Position numbers and translations under genes: made by a program. 64,000 bases of DNA from positions 1,488,001-1,552,000 of the forward strand of contig NZ_VYSA01000001.1 in assembly GCF_008710745.1 (NCBI RefSeq), written 5' to 3'. The first letter of the stretch is position 1. Every line of letters begins with the position of its first letter. Source of the stretch: Microbacterium rhizomatis. GTDB lineage: Bacteria > Actinomycetota > Actinomycetes > Actinomycetales > Microbacteriaceae. The notes under the pieces were generated by a model. It was not told the DNA's origin and searched no databases. It saw only the letters and a program-made list of their open reading frames with translations. Of this stretch, positions 16,778 to 26,453 are shown one piece after another.

Positions 16778-18595
16778 CTAGACGAGGGACTCCCGCCATG
16801 CGGCGTGCAGCTGCGCGAACTTGCCCGTGCCGCTGATCAGCGTGTCGGGATCGTCATCCTCGATGATGCGCCCGTGCTCCATCACCAGTACGCGGTCGGC
16901 GATCGCGACCGTCGACAGGCGATGCGCGATGATGATCGCCGTCCGGTCGGCCAGCAGGGTCTGCAGCGCCTCCTGGATCATCCTCTCGCTCGGCATGTCG
17001 AGCGACGCCGTCGCCTCGTCGAGGATCAGCACCGCCGGGTCGGCGAGGAACGCGCGGGCGAATGAGATCAGCTGGCGCTGGCCGGCCGACACCCGCCCAC
17101 CGCGCTTGTTGACATCGGTGTCGTAGCCGTCCGGGAGCGAGGTGATGAACGAGTCGGCACCCACGGCCTCGGCGGCCGCGCGGATCTCCTCCATCGTCGC
17201 GCTCGGCTTTCCCAGCGCGATGTTGTCGGCCACTGTCCCGCTGAACAAGTAGGCCTCTTGCGTCACCATGACGATGGCGCGCCGGAGGTCTTTCGGATGC
17301 AGCTGGCGCAGATCTACTCCGTCGAGGCGGAGCGAACCGCTCGTCGGATCGTAGAAGCGCGAGACGAGCTTGGCGAGCGTGGACTTTCCCGCGCCCGTCG
17401 TGCCGACCAGAGCGATCGTCTGCCCCGCGGGGATGTCGAGCGTGAAGTCGGGCAGGATCGTCTTGCCCGTGCCGTAGCCGAACTCCACCCGATCGAAGTG
17501 CAGGTGGCCACGAGAGTGCCACAGATCGATCGGACGCGTCGGGTCGGGGACCGTCGGCTGCTCCTCGAGCACGCCGGAGACCTTCTCGAGCGCCGCCGTC
17601 GCCGACTGGTAGGAGTTCAGGAAGAACGCGACCTCCTGCAACGGCGCGAAGAAGTTGCGCACGTACAGCACGGCGGCCAACAGCGTGCCGATGAGGAGGG
17701 TCCCGTCGACGACGCGGATTCCACCCCACAGGAGCACGAGGGCAACGGTGACCGACGCGACGGCCATGAGACCGGGCTCGAACGTGCCGAACAGCCGGAT
17801 CGAGCGCATGTTCACATCGCGGTAGTCGCTCGAGAGCTCTCCGAAATCGACGTCGTTGCGCCCCTCCTTGCGGAAGGCCTTCACGGCGCGGATGCCCGTC
17901 ATCGTCTCGACGAACTTCACGATCACCTTCGCGCTCACGACCCGGGATTCGCGGTACACCCGCTGCGAGCGGAGGTAGAACCACCGCATCAAGAGATAAA
18001 GCGGCAGGCCCATGACGAGCAGGATGACGCCCGACTCCCAGTCCAGCAGCAGGAGGGCGACGAGTGTGAACCCGCCGTAGAGGATGCCGGAGACGAGCTC
18101 GTTCAGTCCGCCGTCGAGCAGTTCGCGGATCGTGTCGAGGTCGCTCGTCTGGCGCGAGATGATGCGTCCGGACGTGTACGACTCGTGGAACTCGAGGCTG
18201 AGCCGTTGCGTGTGCAGGAAGATGCGCGTGCGGAGGTCGAGCATGATCGCCTGCGTGAGGCGTGCGGCGACGACCACGTACCACCCGATCAGCCCAGCCC
18301 CGCCGATTCCCGCGGCGAGGTACACCGCGACGACACCGATCGTGGGGAGCCAGTCGGCTTCCGACACGACGGCGGGCAGAGCGGTGTTGATCCCGTAGGC
18401 GATGAGTGCGGGGCCTGCGACCCGCAGCGCCGTGGAGACGATGAGCACCACACCGGCCAGCACGAGCTGCCAGCGGAGCGGTGAGACGAGTGAGCTCAGC
18501 AGGCGCAGCGAGCGACGCCGGATGCTGCGGCTCTCGTCCTTCGTGTAATCCGAGCGGTCTTCACCGGTGGTGCCGGCGACGGTGACGGTGCTCAT
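16778..18595 (-). CDS. ABC exporter half-transporter, catalytic-site subunit
   Basis: 605 residues: a six-helix membrane domain (about residues 35-330) fused to an ATPase domain. Walker A is GTTGAGKST and Walker B is [11 protein letters not shown], with the catalytic Glu. The signature motif is altered to VSAGQ instead of LSGGQ. The partner gene overlaps by 4 bp and shows the opposite pattern, so the two form a heterodimer with one canonical and one degenerate ATP site. Such pairs export drugs, peptides or lipids; the substrate is unknown. Confidence 0.93.
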   Translation of the reverse strand: MSTVTVAGTTGEDRSDYTKDESRSIRRRSLRLLSSLVSPLRWQLVLAGVVLIVSTALRVAGPALIAYGINTALPAVVSEADWLPTIGVVAVYLAAGIGGAGLIGWYVVVAARLTQAIMLDLRTRIFLHTQRLSLEFHESYTSGRIISRQTSDLDTIRELLDGGLNELVSGILYGGFTLVALLLLDWESGVILLVMGLPLYLLMRWFYLRSQRVYRESRVVSAKVIVKFVETMTGIRAVKAFRKEGRNDVDFGELSSDYRDVNMRSIRLFGTFEPGLMAVASVTVALVLLWGGIRVVDGTLLIGTLLAAVLYVRNFFAPLQEVAFFLNSYQSATAALEKVSGVLEEQPTVPDPTRPIDLWHSRGHLHFDRVEFGYGTGKTILPDFTLDIPAGQTIALVGTTGAGKSTLAKLVSRFYDPTSGSLRLDGVDLRQLHPKDLRRAIVMVTQEAYLFSGTVADNIALGKPSATMEEIRAAAEAVGADSFITSLPDGYDTDVNKRGGRVSAGQRQLISFARAFLADPAVLILDEATASLDMPSERMIQEALQTLLADRTAIIIAHRLSTVAIADRVLVMEHGRIIEDDDPDTLISGTGKFAQLHAAWRESLV

Positions 18596-20430
18596 CGGTT
18601 GCCCTCGCTTTCACGGATGCGCGCTCTGTCGCTCGTGCGGGAATCGTCGAGCTCGAGGCTCGAGATGACGTGACGGTAGTGCTCGCTGTCGCGGAGCAGA
18701 TCGGAATGGGTACCCACCGCGGTGATCCGGCCGGCCTCGAGCAGCGCGACCCGGTCGGCGAGCATGACGGTGGACGGTCGATGGGCGACCACGAGCGCAG
18801 TGGTGCTGTGGAGCACCTCGCGCAGCGCGTCTTCCACGAGTGCCTCGGTGTCGACGTCCAGCGCCGACAGCGGGTCGTCGAGCACGAGGACCGCAGGGCG
18901 TGCGGCGACGGCGCGCGCCAGAGCGAGACGCTGCCGCTGACCGCCCGACAGACTCATGCCCTCTTCCCCGATGATGGTGTCGACCCCCCGGGGCAGATCG
19001 TCGACGAACCCCGCCTGGGCGACCGACAGCGCTTCGCGCAGGACGGCCTCGGCCTCGGGGCTGCCGGATTCGAGGTCTTCGCGACCGAGCAGCACGTTGT
19101 CGCGCACCGTCTGGGAGAACAGGGTCGCATCCTCGAACGCCATGCCGATGTGCGTGCGCAGCTCGTCCAGAGAGAGATCGCGCACGTCGACGCCATCGAG
19201 CGTGACGCGCCCGCCTGTCACGTCGTACAGCCGGGTGGGGAGCGTCGTGAGGGTGGTCTTCCCGGAGCCGGTGAGACCAACGAGGGCCATCGTCTCGCCG
19301 GGGCGGAGCACGAGGTCGACACCGTCGATCAGATCGCGTTCGGATTCCGCAGCATCCTGATAGCGGAAATGCACCCCCTCGAACGCGAGCTCGCCGCGCG
19401 GGCGTTCGATGGTCGCCGGATCCGCGGGGTCGGTGATCGTGTTCTGCTCGTCGAACACCTCGAAGATGCGGTCGGTCGCCGTACGCGCATCGAGCATGAA
19501 CGAGAACAGGAAGCCGATCGATTCCATAGGCCACCGCAGCACCGTGCCCATCGCGAAGAACGCGATCAGCTCGGCCACCGTGAGCTGATCGAGCTGGACG
19601 AGGTAGATGCCCGCACCCAGGCACAGCGCGAACGCGATGTCGGGGAGCAGCACGAGCCAGAACCAGATGACGCCGACCGCGCGGGCCTTGCTCAGCTCGG
19701 TCTCGCGCAGCGTCTCGGCCTGACGTGTGAACTTCTGCAGGGCGTGCTTTCCGCGGCCGAAGGCCTTCAGCACGCGGATGCCGTGCACACTCTCTTCGAC
19801 CGATGTGGCGAGATCGCCGGCCTGGTCCTGACTCTGCCGGGCGAGCGTGCCGTACGTCTTCTCGAAGCGGTAGCCGGTGTACCAGAGCGGCGCGGAGCAG
19901 AGGAGGAAGATGGTGCCGAGCAGCCAGTGCCAGCGGAAGAGCAGGACGGTGCCGACGATGATTGTCAGCACGTTCACGAGCAGCAGCACGACACCGAATG
20001 CCAGCCACCGCCGCAGCATGCTGATGTCCTGCATCATGCGGCTGAGGAGCTGGCCGGACTGCCAGCGATCGTGGAACGACACCGGCAGCCGCTGCAGCCG
20101 CGCGTAGAAGCCCTTCCGCAGGTCGTACTCGACGCCCGTCGCCGGGGCCAGCACGAACCAGCGCCTGAGCCATACCATGAGGGCCTCGAACAGCCCGAGC
20201 ACGAGCACGGCGACGGCGCCCCACGTGATCTGCGAGAGGTCGCCAGAGGCGATGGGGCCTTGCACGATGACCTCGAGCACAAGCGGGATCGACAGCGCGA
20301 GCAGACTCGCGATGAGCGCGCTGACGGCGCCGAGCGTGAGGCGGCCCAGCACGGGTTTCGCGAACGGGATGAGGCGCGCGAGCGCCTTCAACGTGGACAG
20401 TCGCTCGGGAGCGGAGGCGGTGGAAGTCAT
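18592..20430 (-). CDS. ABC exporter half-transporter, degenerate-site subunit
   Basis: 612 residues: membrane domain (about residues 20-330) plus ATPase. Walker A is GLTGSGKTT and the signature is LSGGQRQRL, canonical, but Walker B is [11 protein letters not shown], where the catalytic Glu is replaced by Asp. With the partner's intact Glu and altered signature this gives one working and one degenerate site, as in TM287/288-type exporters. The ATG at 20430 has AAGGA upstream. A leader ORF and hairpin lie upstream (20545-20639). Confidence 0.93.
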   Translation of the reverse strand: MTSTASAPERLSTLKALARLIPFAKPVLGRLTLGAVSALIASLLALSIPLVLEVIVQGPIASGDLSQITWGAVAVLVLGLFEALMVWLRRWFVLAPATGVEYDLRKGFYARLQRLPVSFHDRWQSGQLLSRMMQDISMLRRWLAFGVVLLLVNVLTIIVGTVLLFRWHWLLGTIFLLCSAPLWYTGYRFEKTYGTLARQSQDQAGDLATSVEESVHGIRVLKAFGRGKHALQKFTRQAETLRETELSKARAVGVIWFWLVLLPDIAFALCLGAGIYLVQLDQLTVAELIAFFAMGTVLRWPMESIGFLFSFMLDARTATDRIFEVFDEQNTITDPADPATIERPRGELAFEGVHFRYQDAAESERDLIDGVDLVLRPGETMALVGLTGSGKTTLTTLPTRLYDVTGGRVTLDGVDVRDLSLDELRTHIGMAFEDATLFSQTVRDNVLLGREDLESGSPEAEAVLREALSVAQAGFVDDLPRGVDTIIGEEGMSLSGGQRQRLALARAVAARPAVLVLDDPLSALDVDTEALVEDALREVLHSTTALVVAHRPSTVMLADRVALLEAGRITAVGTHSDLLRDSEHYRHVISSLELDDSRTSDRARIRESEGNR

Positions 20431-20544
20431 GATCCTTGTGGGATTTCTGGTGCCGGTGGGGCGGGGTGGGGCGGGGGGCGCGCGGGCGCGCGTGCGTGAC
20501 AGAGGTCGAGGGCGGTGCCGTCTGAAGAACGAGAACGCTGCGGC

Positions 20545-20563
20545 GGCCGGCGATATGCCGGCC
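20545..20563 (-). terminator. Hairpin following the leader ORF, candidate attenuator
   Basis: GGCCGGC and GCCGGCC pair perfectly around ATATC, 5 nt after the leader ORF stop, followed downstream by a pyrimidine-rich stretch (GTTCTCGTTCTTC). A segment inside the leader ORF, GCCGGTCC (20609-20616), can pair with the 5' arm and flank GGGCCGGC (20557-20564), giving an alternative fold. Confidence 0.55.
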
Positions 20564-20567
20564 CGGC

Positions 20568-20639
20568 TCAGGAGCGGGGTGCGCGCGTCTTGATCGGGAG
20601 GACGGCAGGGACCGGCGTACGGGCGACGATCGTGTGCAT
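20568..20639 (-). CDS. 23-codon leader peptide upstream of the ABC exporter
   Basis: ATG at 20639 behind an excellent AGGAGG site 6 nt away. The peptide begins [17 protein letters not shown] and ends in an Arg/Pro/Ser tail. It is followed at once by a terminator-like hairpin, 114 nt before the next hairpin-free exporter start region. Strong translation signals on so short an ORF, plus the hairpin, suggest translation-controlled attenuation of the exporter genes, as known for several antibiotic-induced exporters (analogy). Confidence 0.5.
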   Translation of the reverse strand: MHTIVARTPVPAVLPIKTRAPRS

Positions 20640-20688
20640 GGCATCCTCCTCTGAACGGCCCACTGCCGGACGCAGCAGACAGCCCCCC

Positions 20689-20717
20689 AGGCTATGCCCG
20701 TGCCGGGGAACGTGCAA
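20689..20717 (-). promoter_or_regulatory. Predicted promoter of the leader and exporter transcript
   Basis: TTGCAC (20712-20717) and TAGCCT (20689-20694) are spaced 17 nt apart on the minus strand, resembling a housekeeping-sigma promoter of high-GC actinobacteria (TTGnnn / TAnnnT). The -10 lies 50 nt before the leader start codon. No AT-rich WhiB7-type motif precedes the -35. Confidence 0.45.
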
Positions 20718-20749
20718 GTCCTCTCTCGTCAGCTCCGCACCCCGGCCGG

Positions 20750-21244
20750 TCACCGGGCTTCGCGAGCCAGCAGGCTGCGCTTGACCTCGAGCCCCCAGGC
20801 GAATCCGCCGAGGCTCCCGTCGCCGCGGAGCACGCGGTGGCAGGGCACGAAGAGCGCGGGGGCGTTGCGTGCGCAGATGGATGCGGCGGCCCGCACCGCG
20901 CGCGGAGCGCCGAGCTGCGCGGCGAACTCGGTGTAGCTGAGCGGTGCGCCCGGCACGATCGTACGGAGGGCATCCCACCCGGCGTGCTGCATCGGGGTGC
21001 CCGGCTGCCACACCGGCACGCCGTCGATCGCCGAGATGTCGCCGGAATAGTAGGCGAGGGCGGCGGCCGCAGCATCCGTCCGTCCCTCATGCAGCTCGGC
21101 GGGCCGTGCCGCGGCCGGGATGCGGGCGATCGCGATGTCGACATCGGCGGTCCAGCCCGATGCGAGCACGCGGCCCTGGTCGTCGGCGACGATCGTGAAC
21201 GGGCCGTCGGGGGTGTCGATGGTCTGGGCGGTCGCGGTGCTCAT
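20750..21244 (-). CDS. ogt: Methylated-DNA--protein-cysteine methyltransferase
   Basis: 164 residues; repairs O6-methylguanine by transfer of the methyl group to its own Cys. The active-site motif is VPCHRVL (Cys near residue 135), preceded by the helix-turn-helix-like [20 protein letters not shown] and followed by [17 protein letters not shown]. The ATG at 21244 overlaps the stop of the Ada/AlkA gene in ATGA form, so the two are translationally coupled. The longer frame to 21313 is not needed. Confidence 0.93.
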   Translation of the reverse strand: MSTATAQTIDTPDGPFTIVADDQGRVLASGWTADVDIAIARIPAAARPAELHEGRTDAAAAALAYYSGDISAIDGVPVWQPGTPMQHAGWDALRTIVPGAPLSYTEFAAQLGAPRAVRAAASICARNAPALFVPCHRVLRGDGSLGGFAWGLEVKRSLLAREAR

Positions 21245-22716
21245 GGAGTGCTCCTTCTGGTCGGTCGGGCAGGCGCTGCGCGCCAGAGATGTGCGGTGAG
21301 GTACGAGCGCCACGGCGCCGTGCGGGCGGCCCAGGCGGTGAGACCCGCAGGATCGGAGGGGATGCCGGCGGCCGCCGCTCCGGCGCGCACGGCCACGTCT
21401 CCCGGCAGGACCACGTCGGGATCACCGAGAACGCGCATGCGCACGTAGTCGGCGGTCCAGGGGCCCACCCCCGGAAGCGCCAGCAGCGCGGCGCGCTGTT
21501 CGGCACCGTCGTCGCCGGTCGTGAGGGTGAGCGAACCGTCGGCGAGGGCGGCGGCGGCACCGGTGACGGCGCGGATGCGGGCAGCGGGGCCCCGGAGCAC
21601 CTCGTGCCCGTGTTCGGCGATCGCGGCCATCGTGGGGAACAGCCGGGTCGCCCCCTCGAACGTCTCGACCGGCTCGCCGAGCTCGTCGGTCAGCCGCGTG
21701 AGCGCCGTGCGGGCCGCAGCGACGGTGATCTGCTGGCCGATCATCGCGCGGATCAGCATCTCGTGCGGGTCGGCCGCCCCGGGTACGCGGATACCGGGGA
21801 CCGCCGCCACGAGTGGGGCGAGCTCAGGATGCTCCGCGAGCGCCTCGTCGACGGCGAGGGGATCGGCATCCAGATCGAAGAGCCGTCGCGCTCGCGAGAC
21901 GAGCGTCGCGAGGTCGCCGAGGTGCGTGAGCCGAGCGCTCAGGTGGACGCGGCCGGCCTCGTCCAGCCGGAGCTCGAACCACACCGGACCCCCGGGAAGG
22001 CGCAGCGCCCGTGCGAACGAGGTCGCCGTCGCCGTCTCGACGCCGGGAATGGCGCGCGCCGACATCCAGGCGAACAGTCCGTCGGCGTCGAGCGGGCCGC
22101 GGTGCGGCAGCACGAGGTCGATCGCGCCCGGCACGTGCACCTCGTGGGCGCGGCGCCGCGCTCGGAGGTCGAGCGGCGTCATCCCGAACACCTCGCGGAT
22201 CGTGTCGTTGAACTGCCGCACGCTCGCGAAGCCGGCCGAGAACGCCACGTCGGCCGCCGGCAGGTCGGTGCCGACCAGCAGCATGCGCGCCGTGTGCGCG
22301 CGCTGCGCGCGGCTCAGCGCGAGCGGGCCGGCGCCGAGCTCGGCGGTGAGCAGCCGGGTGAGGTGACGCGGCGAGTAGCCCAGTCGCGAAGCGAGGCCGG
22401 GGACGCCTTCGCGCTCGACGACGCCGTCGGCGATCAGACGCATCGCTCGGCCGGCCGTGTCGCTGCGGAGGTTCCACTCCGGCGATCCGGGCGCCGCCTC
22501 GGGCAGGCACCGCTTGCACGCGCGATACCCCGCCTCGTGCGCCGCGGCGCTCGTCGGGTAGAACGTCACGTTGGCGGGCTTGGGCGTTCGGGCCGGGCAG
22601 CTGGGCCGGCAGTAGATGCCGGTCGAGCGCACGGCCGTGACGAACTGCCCGTCGAACCGCGCGTCGCGCGAATCGATCGCTCGATAGCGCTCGTCGAACG
22701 ACATCTGCAGGCTCAC
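21241..22716 (-). CDS. Ada-type metal-binding / AraC HTH / AlkA DNA-3-methyladenine glycosylase fusion
   Basis: 491 residues with three parts. First is an Ada N-terminal zinc domain ([20 protein letters not shown] and CKRCLPE) whose Cys accepts methyl groups from phosphotriesters. Next is an AraC-type DNA-binding region ([39 protein letters not shown]). Last is an AlkA N-terminal plus HhH-GPD glycosylase ([20 protein letters not shown] with the following Asp). It senses methylation damage, activates its genes and excises alkylated bases. The GTG at 22716 has AGGTG upstream; ATG 22704 is the alternative. Coupled to ogt. Confidence 0.93.
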   Translation of the reverse strand: MSLQMSFDERYRAIDSRDARFDGQFVTAVRSTGIYCRPSCPARTPKPANVTFYPTSAAAHEAGYRACKRCLPEAAPGSPEWNLRSDTAGRAMRLIADGVVEREGVPGLASRLGYSPRHLTRLLTAELGAGPLALSRAQRAHTARMLLVGTDLPAADVAFSAGFASVRQFNDTIREVFGMTPLDLRARRRAHEVHVPGAIDLVLPHRGPLDADGLFAWMSARAIPGVETATATSFARALRLPGGPVWFELRLDEAGRVHLSARLTHLGDLATLVSRARRLFDLDADPLAVDEALAEHPELAPLVAAVPGIRVPGAADPHEMLIRAMIGQQITVAAARTALTRLTDELGEPVETFEGATRLFPTMAAIAEHGHEVLRGPAARIRAVTGAAAALADGSLTLTTGDDGAEQRAALLALPGVGPWTADYVRMRVLGDPDVVLPGDVAVRAGAAAAGIPSDPAGLTAWAARTAPWRSYLTAHLWRAAPARPTRRSTP

Positions 22717-22820
22717 GACACCTAGCCTGACATGCGCCTCCGACCCTCGCTCGCGGAAATCGGACATCGCCGTGCGGCGTCTGCGGGACCCGCCCGGCCG
22801 GCGGCGCAGCATCCCTGCAC

Positions 22821-23301
22821 TACCTCGGAGATCTGCACTACCTCGGAGATCTGCACCACCTCGGAGATCTGCAGTTCTTCGGCCTCATTTCGCGGGGGCG
22901 CCCCGATCTTGTGCAGATCTCCGAGGTCGTGCCGCGGAGGTCTGCACTGCCTCGGAGATCTGCAGCACCACGGAGATCTGCAGTTCTTCGGCCCCATTTC
23001 GCGGGGGCGCCCGATCTTGTGCAGATCTCCGAGGTCGTGCCGCGGAGGTCTGCACTGCCTCGGAGATCTGCAGCACCACGGAGATCTGCACTACCTCGGA
23101 GATCTGCAGTTCTTCGGCCCCATTTCGCGGTGGCGACCCGATCTTGCGCAGATCTCCGAGGTCGTGTCACGGAGGTCTGCACTGCCTCGGAGATCTGCAC
23201 CACCTCGGAGATCTGCACTACCTCGGAGATCTGCAGTTCTTCGGCCCCATTTCGCGGTGGCGCCCCGATCTTGCGCAGATCTCCGAGGTCGCGCCTCGGA
23301 G
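22821..23301. repeat. Nested direct and inverted repeat array
   Basis: A non-coding array between ada/alkA and the glycosidase operon. A short unit CTCGGAGATCTGCA with a few variable bases recurs about every 18 bp in groups of two or three (11 direct copies of GGAGATCTGCA). A longer unit containing GCAGTTCTTCGGCC...CATTTCGCGG recurs four times, starting at 22871, 22980, 23106 and 23233 (spacings 109, 126, 127). Each long unit ends in an inverted copy GCAGATCTCCGAGG. The differing spacing reflects two versus three short units. It is open in several frames because 18 is a multiple of three; I see no start sites that would make it a gene. Confidence 0.9.
23281..23301 (-). terminator. 8-bp stem-loop at the end of the glycosidase operon
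   Basis: CTCCGAGG and CCTCGGAG form a perfect stem around TCGCG, 18 nt after the stop of the secreted protein gene. It shares the repeat core of the adjacent array. No T-run. Confidence 0.5.
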
Positions 23302-23319
23302 GTGGCCCTCCGTTCCGGA

Positions 23320-25359
23320 TCAGCCCGAGACGATCGCGAACCCTCCTGACGGGAGCAGGACGGATGCCGCGCCCCTCACGTCGCGCTGGCGCACGAGCGC
23401 GCCGTGATCGTCGTAGATCCGGGCCGTGCCGGTCACACCGTCGCCGCCCACGGTCGCGAGCTGCGGGAGCGTCGCGCTGGAGTGGACGAGCTCAGTGCGC
23501 CCGCCGTCGCCGTCGAGCACGAGTCGCGAGACCACAGGTCGCACGAGGAGCGCATCGATCATCAGCGACCCCGCCAGGACGTCGACACGCACCTGCGAGC
23601 GGTCGGCCGCGACCGGCAGCTGCAGCGAGTACGGGCGCAGAACCCCCGGCGCCGGAGAGATGCCCTGCGCCGGTCCGGTGACCCGGAGGAGGCCGCTCGG
23701 CAATCCGCCTCCCCGCCAGATGGACGTGCTCGAGCTCCCCGGGTCGGACCAGATCACGGGCTCGACCCATCGGCGCGTCGCGTCGGTGCCGATATCGAAG
23801 ACGGCGTTCTGGCCCCGTGCGAGGGTGAGCGCGCCGCCAGACCAGCTCGATTCGCCCGTCCATGAGGTCGGCGTGCTGACGGTGCCGTTCGTCGACACCG
23901 CGTTCTCGGCTTCGACGAGCTCGAGTCCGTCACGCGCGGCGATGTGCGTGATGCTCGTCGCACGAGCGGCGACGTCCGGATGCGCGTCGAGCGCGATCGC
24001 GGTGAGCAGCCCATGGATCGTCGATTCGGCGCCGCTGTTCCGATTCACGGTGCCGTCCGGCTGCAGCCCGTCGTTGGTCACGCCGGTCGCCCTGTCGTAC
24101 ATGACAGCGCCGGCATGATTGCCCCCGAAGAACCATGCCGCCTGCATCCCGGCGAGCTGCGCGAACCCGTCCGAACCGGTGGCGTCGGCGACGGCGAGGA
24201 GCGATTGCACACGCGAATCGGCGCCGTAGGCGATCTGCACCCGATCGGTGGGGCTCGGCATCCACCCGTTGTCCGGCCCCCCGGCCGTCAGCAGAGTGGG
24301 CGTGAAGACCGCGGCGTCGCCGATCGCGGGTTCAGCCAGTTCGGGATCGTGCAGGGCGACGGATGCCGCGGCCAGCGCCGCCGGCATCTGAGAGCCCCAC
24401 GCGTGCCACGTGCCCGGGGATTCGGCCCACGGCGTGATCGCCCGGTACGGCCACTCGTGCGTCGAGCCGGACGACATCGCGCCGATCCCCTCGGCGAGCT
24501 GGCGGAGGGCCGTCGCGGCACGGTCGTCGTCGGGTCGCGCCGTGACGCGGGCGGCCAGACCGAGCGCGGCTTCGGCCGAGGCATCCGCACCGTTGACGAT
24601 GAGCCACGCGGGCACGCGAACGCCGTCGGCCTCGTTCCACCGGCCGTAGTCGACGAGCACGTCGCGTTCGAGCGCGCCGAGCGACAGTGACAGTCGCTGA
24701 TCGAGGAAGTCCGCGAAGGCGGGGTCTTCGTCCGCGAACGCGGCGTATCCCTCGCCGAGCGCCCACAGCGTGCGCGCGAGCCAGTAGCTCGGCCCGGAAT
24801 CGGACGGATCGGGGAGCTCGACGGGCTCGGCCGAGGGGTTGAGCGTTCCGTCGGGCTGCATCCACAGCACGACCTCGCCCGCGTGCGGACCATCGGTGGT
24901 CTGCAGGTAGGCGACCGAGCGGAGCAGCTCGTACGCCTTCGTCCGGCTCGCCTCATCGCCGGACTGCTGCCAGTGCCGGATATAGACGACCGCCGCCCGC
25001 GCGATGTCGTCCGCGTTGTAGGCGCCCTGACCCCACTGACCCGTGGCGGGGTCGAGGGCTCCCCCACCCACCCGGGCGAACGTGCCGCCGTCGCGAGCAT
25101 CCGCGTAGGTCCACGGCATGGTGAGCGTGGGCTCCTCCGCCTGTCGGTAGGTGCTGTGCCCGGCGACGTCGGCCGCCGGGGTGGCCTGATCGAGGAGGAA
25201 ATCCAGGTGGCCGAGGTTGGTGAGCGGGGCCGCCACCGCCGCCGCCGGTGCGGGTGCTCCGGCAGCGGATGCGGCAGCCGGAGCAGTCAGAGAGGTGACG
25301 AGCACGAGCGCACCGACCAGTGCGGTCGCACGCGCACGCCATCGTGCATGCGTGGACAT
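23320..25359 (-). CDS. Secreted protein, probable alpha/alpha-barrel glycosidase-like
   Basis: 679 residues from ATG 25359 (AAAGGA site). A Sec signal peptide (MSTHARWRARATALVGALVL, cleavage after AASA) precedes a helical, Trp-rich region (RAAVVYIRHWQQSGDEASR, GRWNEADGVRVPAWLI, WAESPGTWHAWGSQMPAALA) that resembles six-hairpin glycosidases or lyases. The C-terminal 200 residues are beta-rich (ALTLARGQNAVFDIGTDA), like a carbohydrate-binding domain. It is the last gene of the GH130 operon, 17 bp after GH130. The name of the family is not certain; an extracellular role in glycan handling is inferred from context. Confidence 0.7.
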   Translation of the reverse strand: MSTHARWRARATALVGALVLVTSLTAPAAASAAGAPAPAAAVAAPLTNLGHLDFLLDQATPAADVAGHSTYRQAEEPTLTMPWTYADARDGGTFARVGGGALDPATGQWGQGAYNADDIARAAVVYIRHWQQSGDEASRTKAYELLRSVAYLQTTDGPHAGEVVLWMQPDGTLNPSAEPVELPDPSDSGPSYWLARTLWALGEGYAAFADEDPAFADFLDQRLSLSLGALERDVLVDYGRWNEADGVRVPAWLIVNGADASAEAALGLAARVTARPDDDRAATALRQLAEGIGAMSSGSTHEWPYRAITPWAESPGTWHAWGSQMPAALAAASVALHDPELAEPAIGDAAVFTPTLLTAGGPDNGWMPSPTDRVQIAYGADSRVQSLLAVADATGSDGFAQLAGMQAAWFFGGNHAGAVMYDRATGVTNDGLQPDGTVNRNSGAESTIHGLLTAIALDAHPDVAARATSITHIAARDGLELVEAENAVSTNGTVSTPTSWTGESSWSGGALTLARGQNAVFDIGTDATRRWVEPVIWSDPGSSSTSIWRGGGLPSGLLRVTGPAQGISPAPGVLRPYSLQLPVAADRSQVRVDVLAGSLMIDALLVRPVVSRLVLDGDGGRTELVHSSATLPQLATVGGDGVTGTARIYDDHGALVRQRDVRGAASVLLPSGGFAIVSG

Positions 25360-25376
25360 AGTGATCCTTTCGGGGG

Positions 25377-26453
25377 TCAGTCGGTCGTGCGCTCGAGGAG
25401 CGCGACGCCGATCTTCGAGTCGGCCATTCCGTAGAAGACGAACAGGCGTCCGTCGATCTGCTCGATCGCCGTCGGGAAGACGACGTTGGGGACGATGCCG
25501 CTGCGCTCGTCGTCGGTCTCGGGAGCGAGCAGGGGCTCGCTCGTCCGGGCGAGCACTCGGCTCGGGTCGACAGCATCCAAGATCAAGGCCCCCGCCGCGT
25601 AGTTGACCTTCTGCTGCTGACTGAACGCGCTGTCGATCACTCCCGTGACACCGTGGTGCAGGACGAGCCAGCCCTCGGGGATGCGCAGCGGCGGCGGCCC
25701 GCCGCCGATCTTGAGCGACTCGAACGAGAACTCCGGCCCCGCCACGAACCGGTGCTGCTCCCACAGCGCGAGGTTCGTCAGATCGGCGCGCACCGCCTCG
25801 AGCGGGATGTAGCTGATCCAGATCGACTGCCGAGGGTCGTCGATCCCGGCGGGCAGCCGAACCCCCTGCCCCTTCTTCGTCTCGTCGAGGTCCCACATGG
25901 GTCGATGGAGGACGGCGAGTGCGGTGGTGCCATCCGGAGCCGTCACCGGCTCGGGGAAGAACACGGTGTCTTTGTTGTGGAACAGGTTCAGGTCCATGTC
26001 GAGGTCGTCCTGGTACCGGAACAGAGCGGGACCAAGCCTGCGCCACTCACGCAGGTCGTCCGACACGGCGATCGCCGTCCGCGGCCCCAGCGGTCCATAC
26101 GCGACGTAGGTCATGACGTGCAGGCCGAGAGCCTCGATCCACGTGGTCCGCGGGTCTTCCACGCCCGCATTGCCGACGCCGCGCTCCCAGCCGCGATCGG
26201 GTTCGAGGACGACGCCCTCGCGTTCGACGCCGACCGGGATCCCGTCCTCGATCACGACGCGCGCCAGCCCCACCCGCGACACGTTGCCGCCGGCGACGAG
26301 CCGCGGAAGGAGGTAGAGCTCGCCATCGGGGCCGCGTCCTGACGCGGGATTGAGCACCCCCTCGGCTTCGTTCGACGCCCCCGGCTCGGGGGTCATCACG
26401 ATCCCCATGCGTGTGAGGCGGTAAGGGACTGTCGTCTGGGTGGTCATGCTCAT
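25377..26453 (-). CDS. GH130-family glycoside phosphorylase, probably on beta-mannosides
   Basis: 358 residues with the five-bladed beta-propeller pattern of GH130 (RGPDGELYLLPRLVAGGNVS, VEDPRTTWIEALGLHVMTYV, LDMDLNLFHNKDTVFFPEPV, PTAIEQIDGRLFVFYGMADS). GH130 enzymes phosphorolyse beta-mannosides, giving mannose 1-phosphate. No signal peptide, so it acts in the cytoplasm on imported oligosaccharide. The ATG at 26453 overlaps the permease stop by 4 bp. With the transporter and LacI regulator it indicates uptake and intracellular phosphorolysis of a mannoside (inference). Confidence 0.88.
   Translation of the reverse strand: MSMTTQTTVPYRLTRMGIVMTPEPGASNEAEGVLNPASGRGPDGELYLLPRLVAGGNVSRVGLARVVIEDGIPVGVEREGVVLEPDRGWERGVGNAGVEDPRTTWIEALGLHVMTYVAYGPLGPRTAIAVSDDLREWRRLGPALFRYQDDLDMDLNLFHNKDTVFFPEPVTAPDGTTALAVLHRPMWDLDETKKGQGVRLPAGIDDPRQSIWISYIPLEAVRADLTNLALWEQHRFVAGPEFSFESLKIGGGPPPLRIPEGWLVLHHGVTGVIDSAFSQQQKVNYAAGALILDAVDPSRVLARTSEPLLAPETDDERSGIVPNVVFPTAIEQIDGRLFVFYGMADSKIGVALLERTTD

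Noticed and set aside
16632-16799. N-terminal extension of the lytic transglycosylase
   Set aside because: The extension runs through the terminator hairpin of the ABC genes and encodes Arg/Pro-rich sequence; the ATG at 16631 has a ribosome site and a normal membrane anchor.
20689-20760. WhiB7-type promoter for the ABC exporter
   Set aside because: The sequence immediately upstream of the -35 is GC-rich and lacks the AT-rich motif required.
22821-23301. CRISPR array
   Set aside because: Repeats are 18 bp apart with almost no spacer, the longer units are themselves conserved, and there are no cas genes.
22732-23349. Overlapping repeat ORFs on both strands across the 18-bp array
   Set aside because: The period is a multiple of three, so several frames stay open. 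No frame has a ribosome site, and the translations (EICTTS, RRSALP repeats) have no plausible fold.
23320-26046. A 908-codon frame as one protein
   Set aside because: The part before 25359 is antisense-like Arg/Pro-rich sequence that overlaps the GH130 gene in another frame. The signal peptide and ribosome site place the start at 25359.
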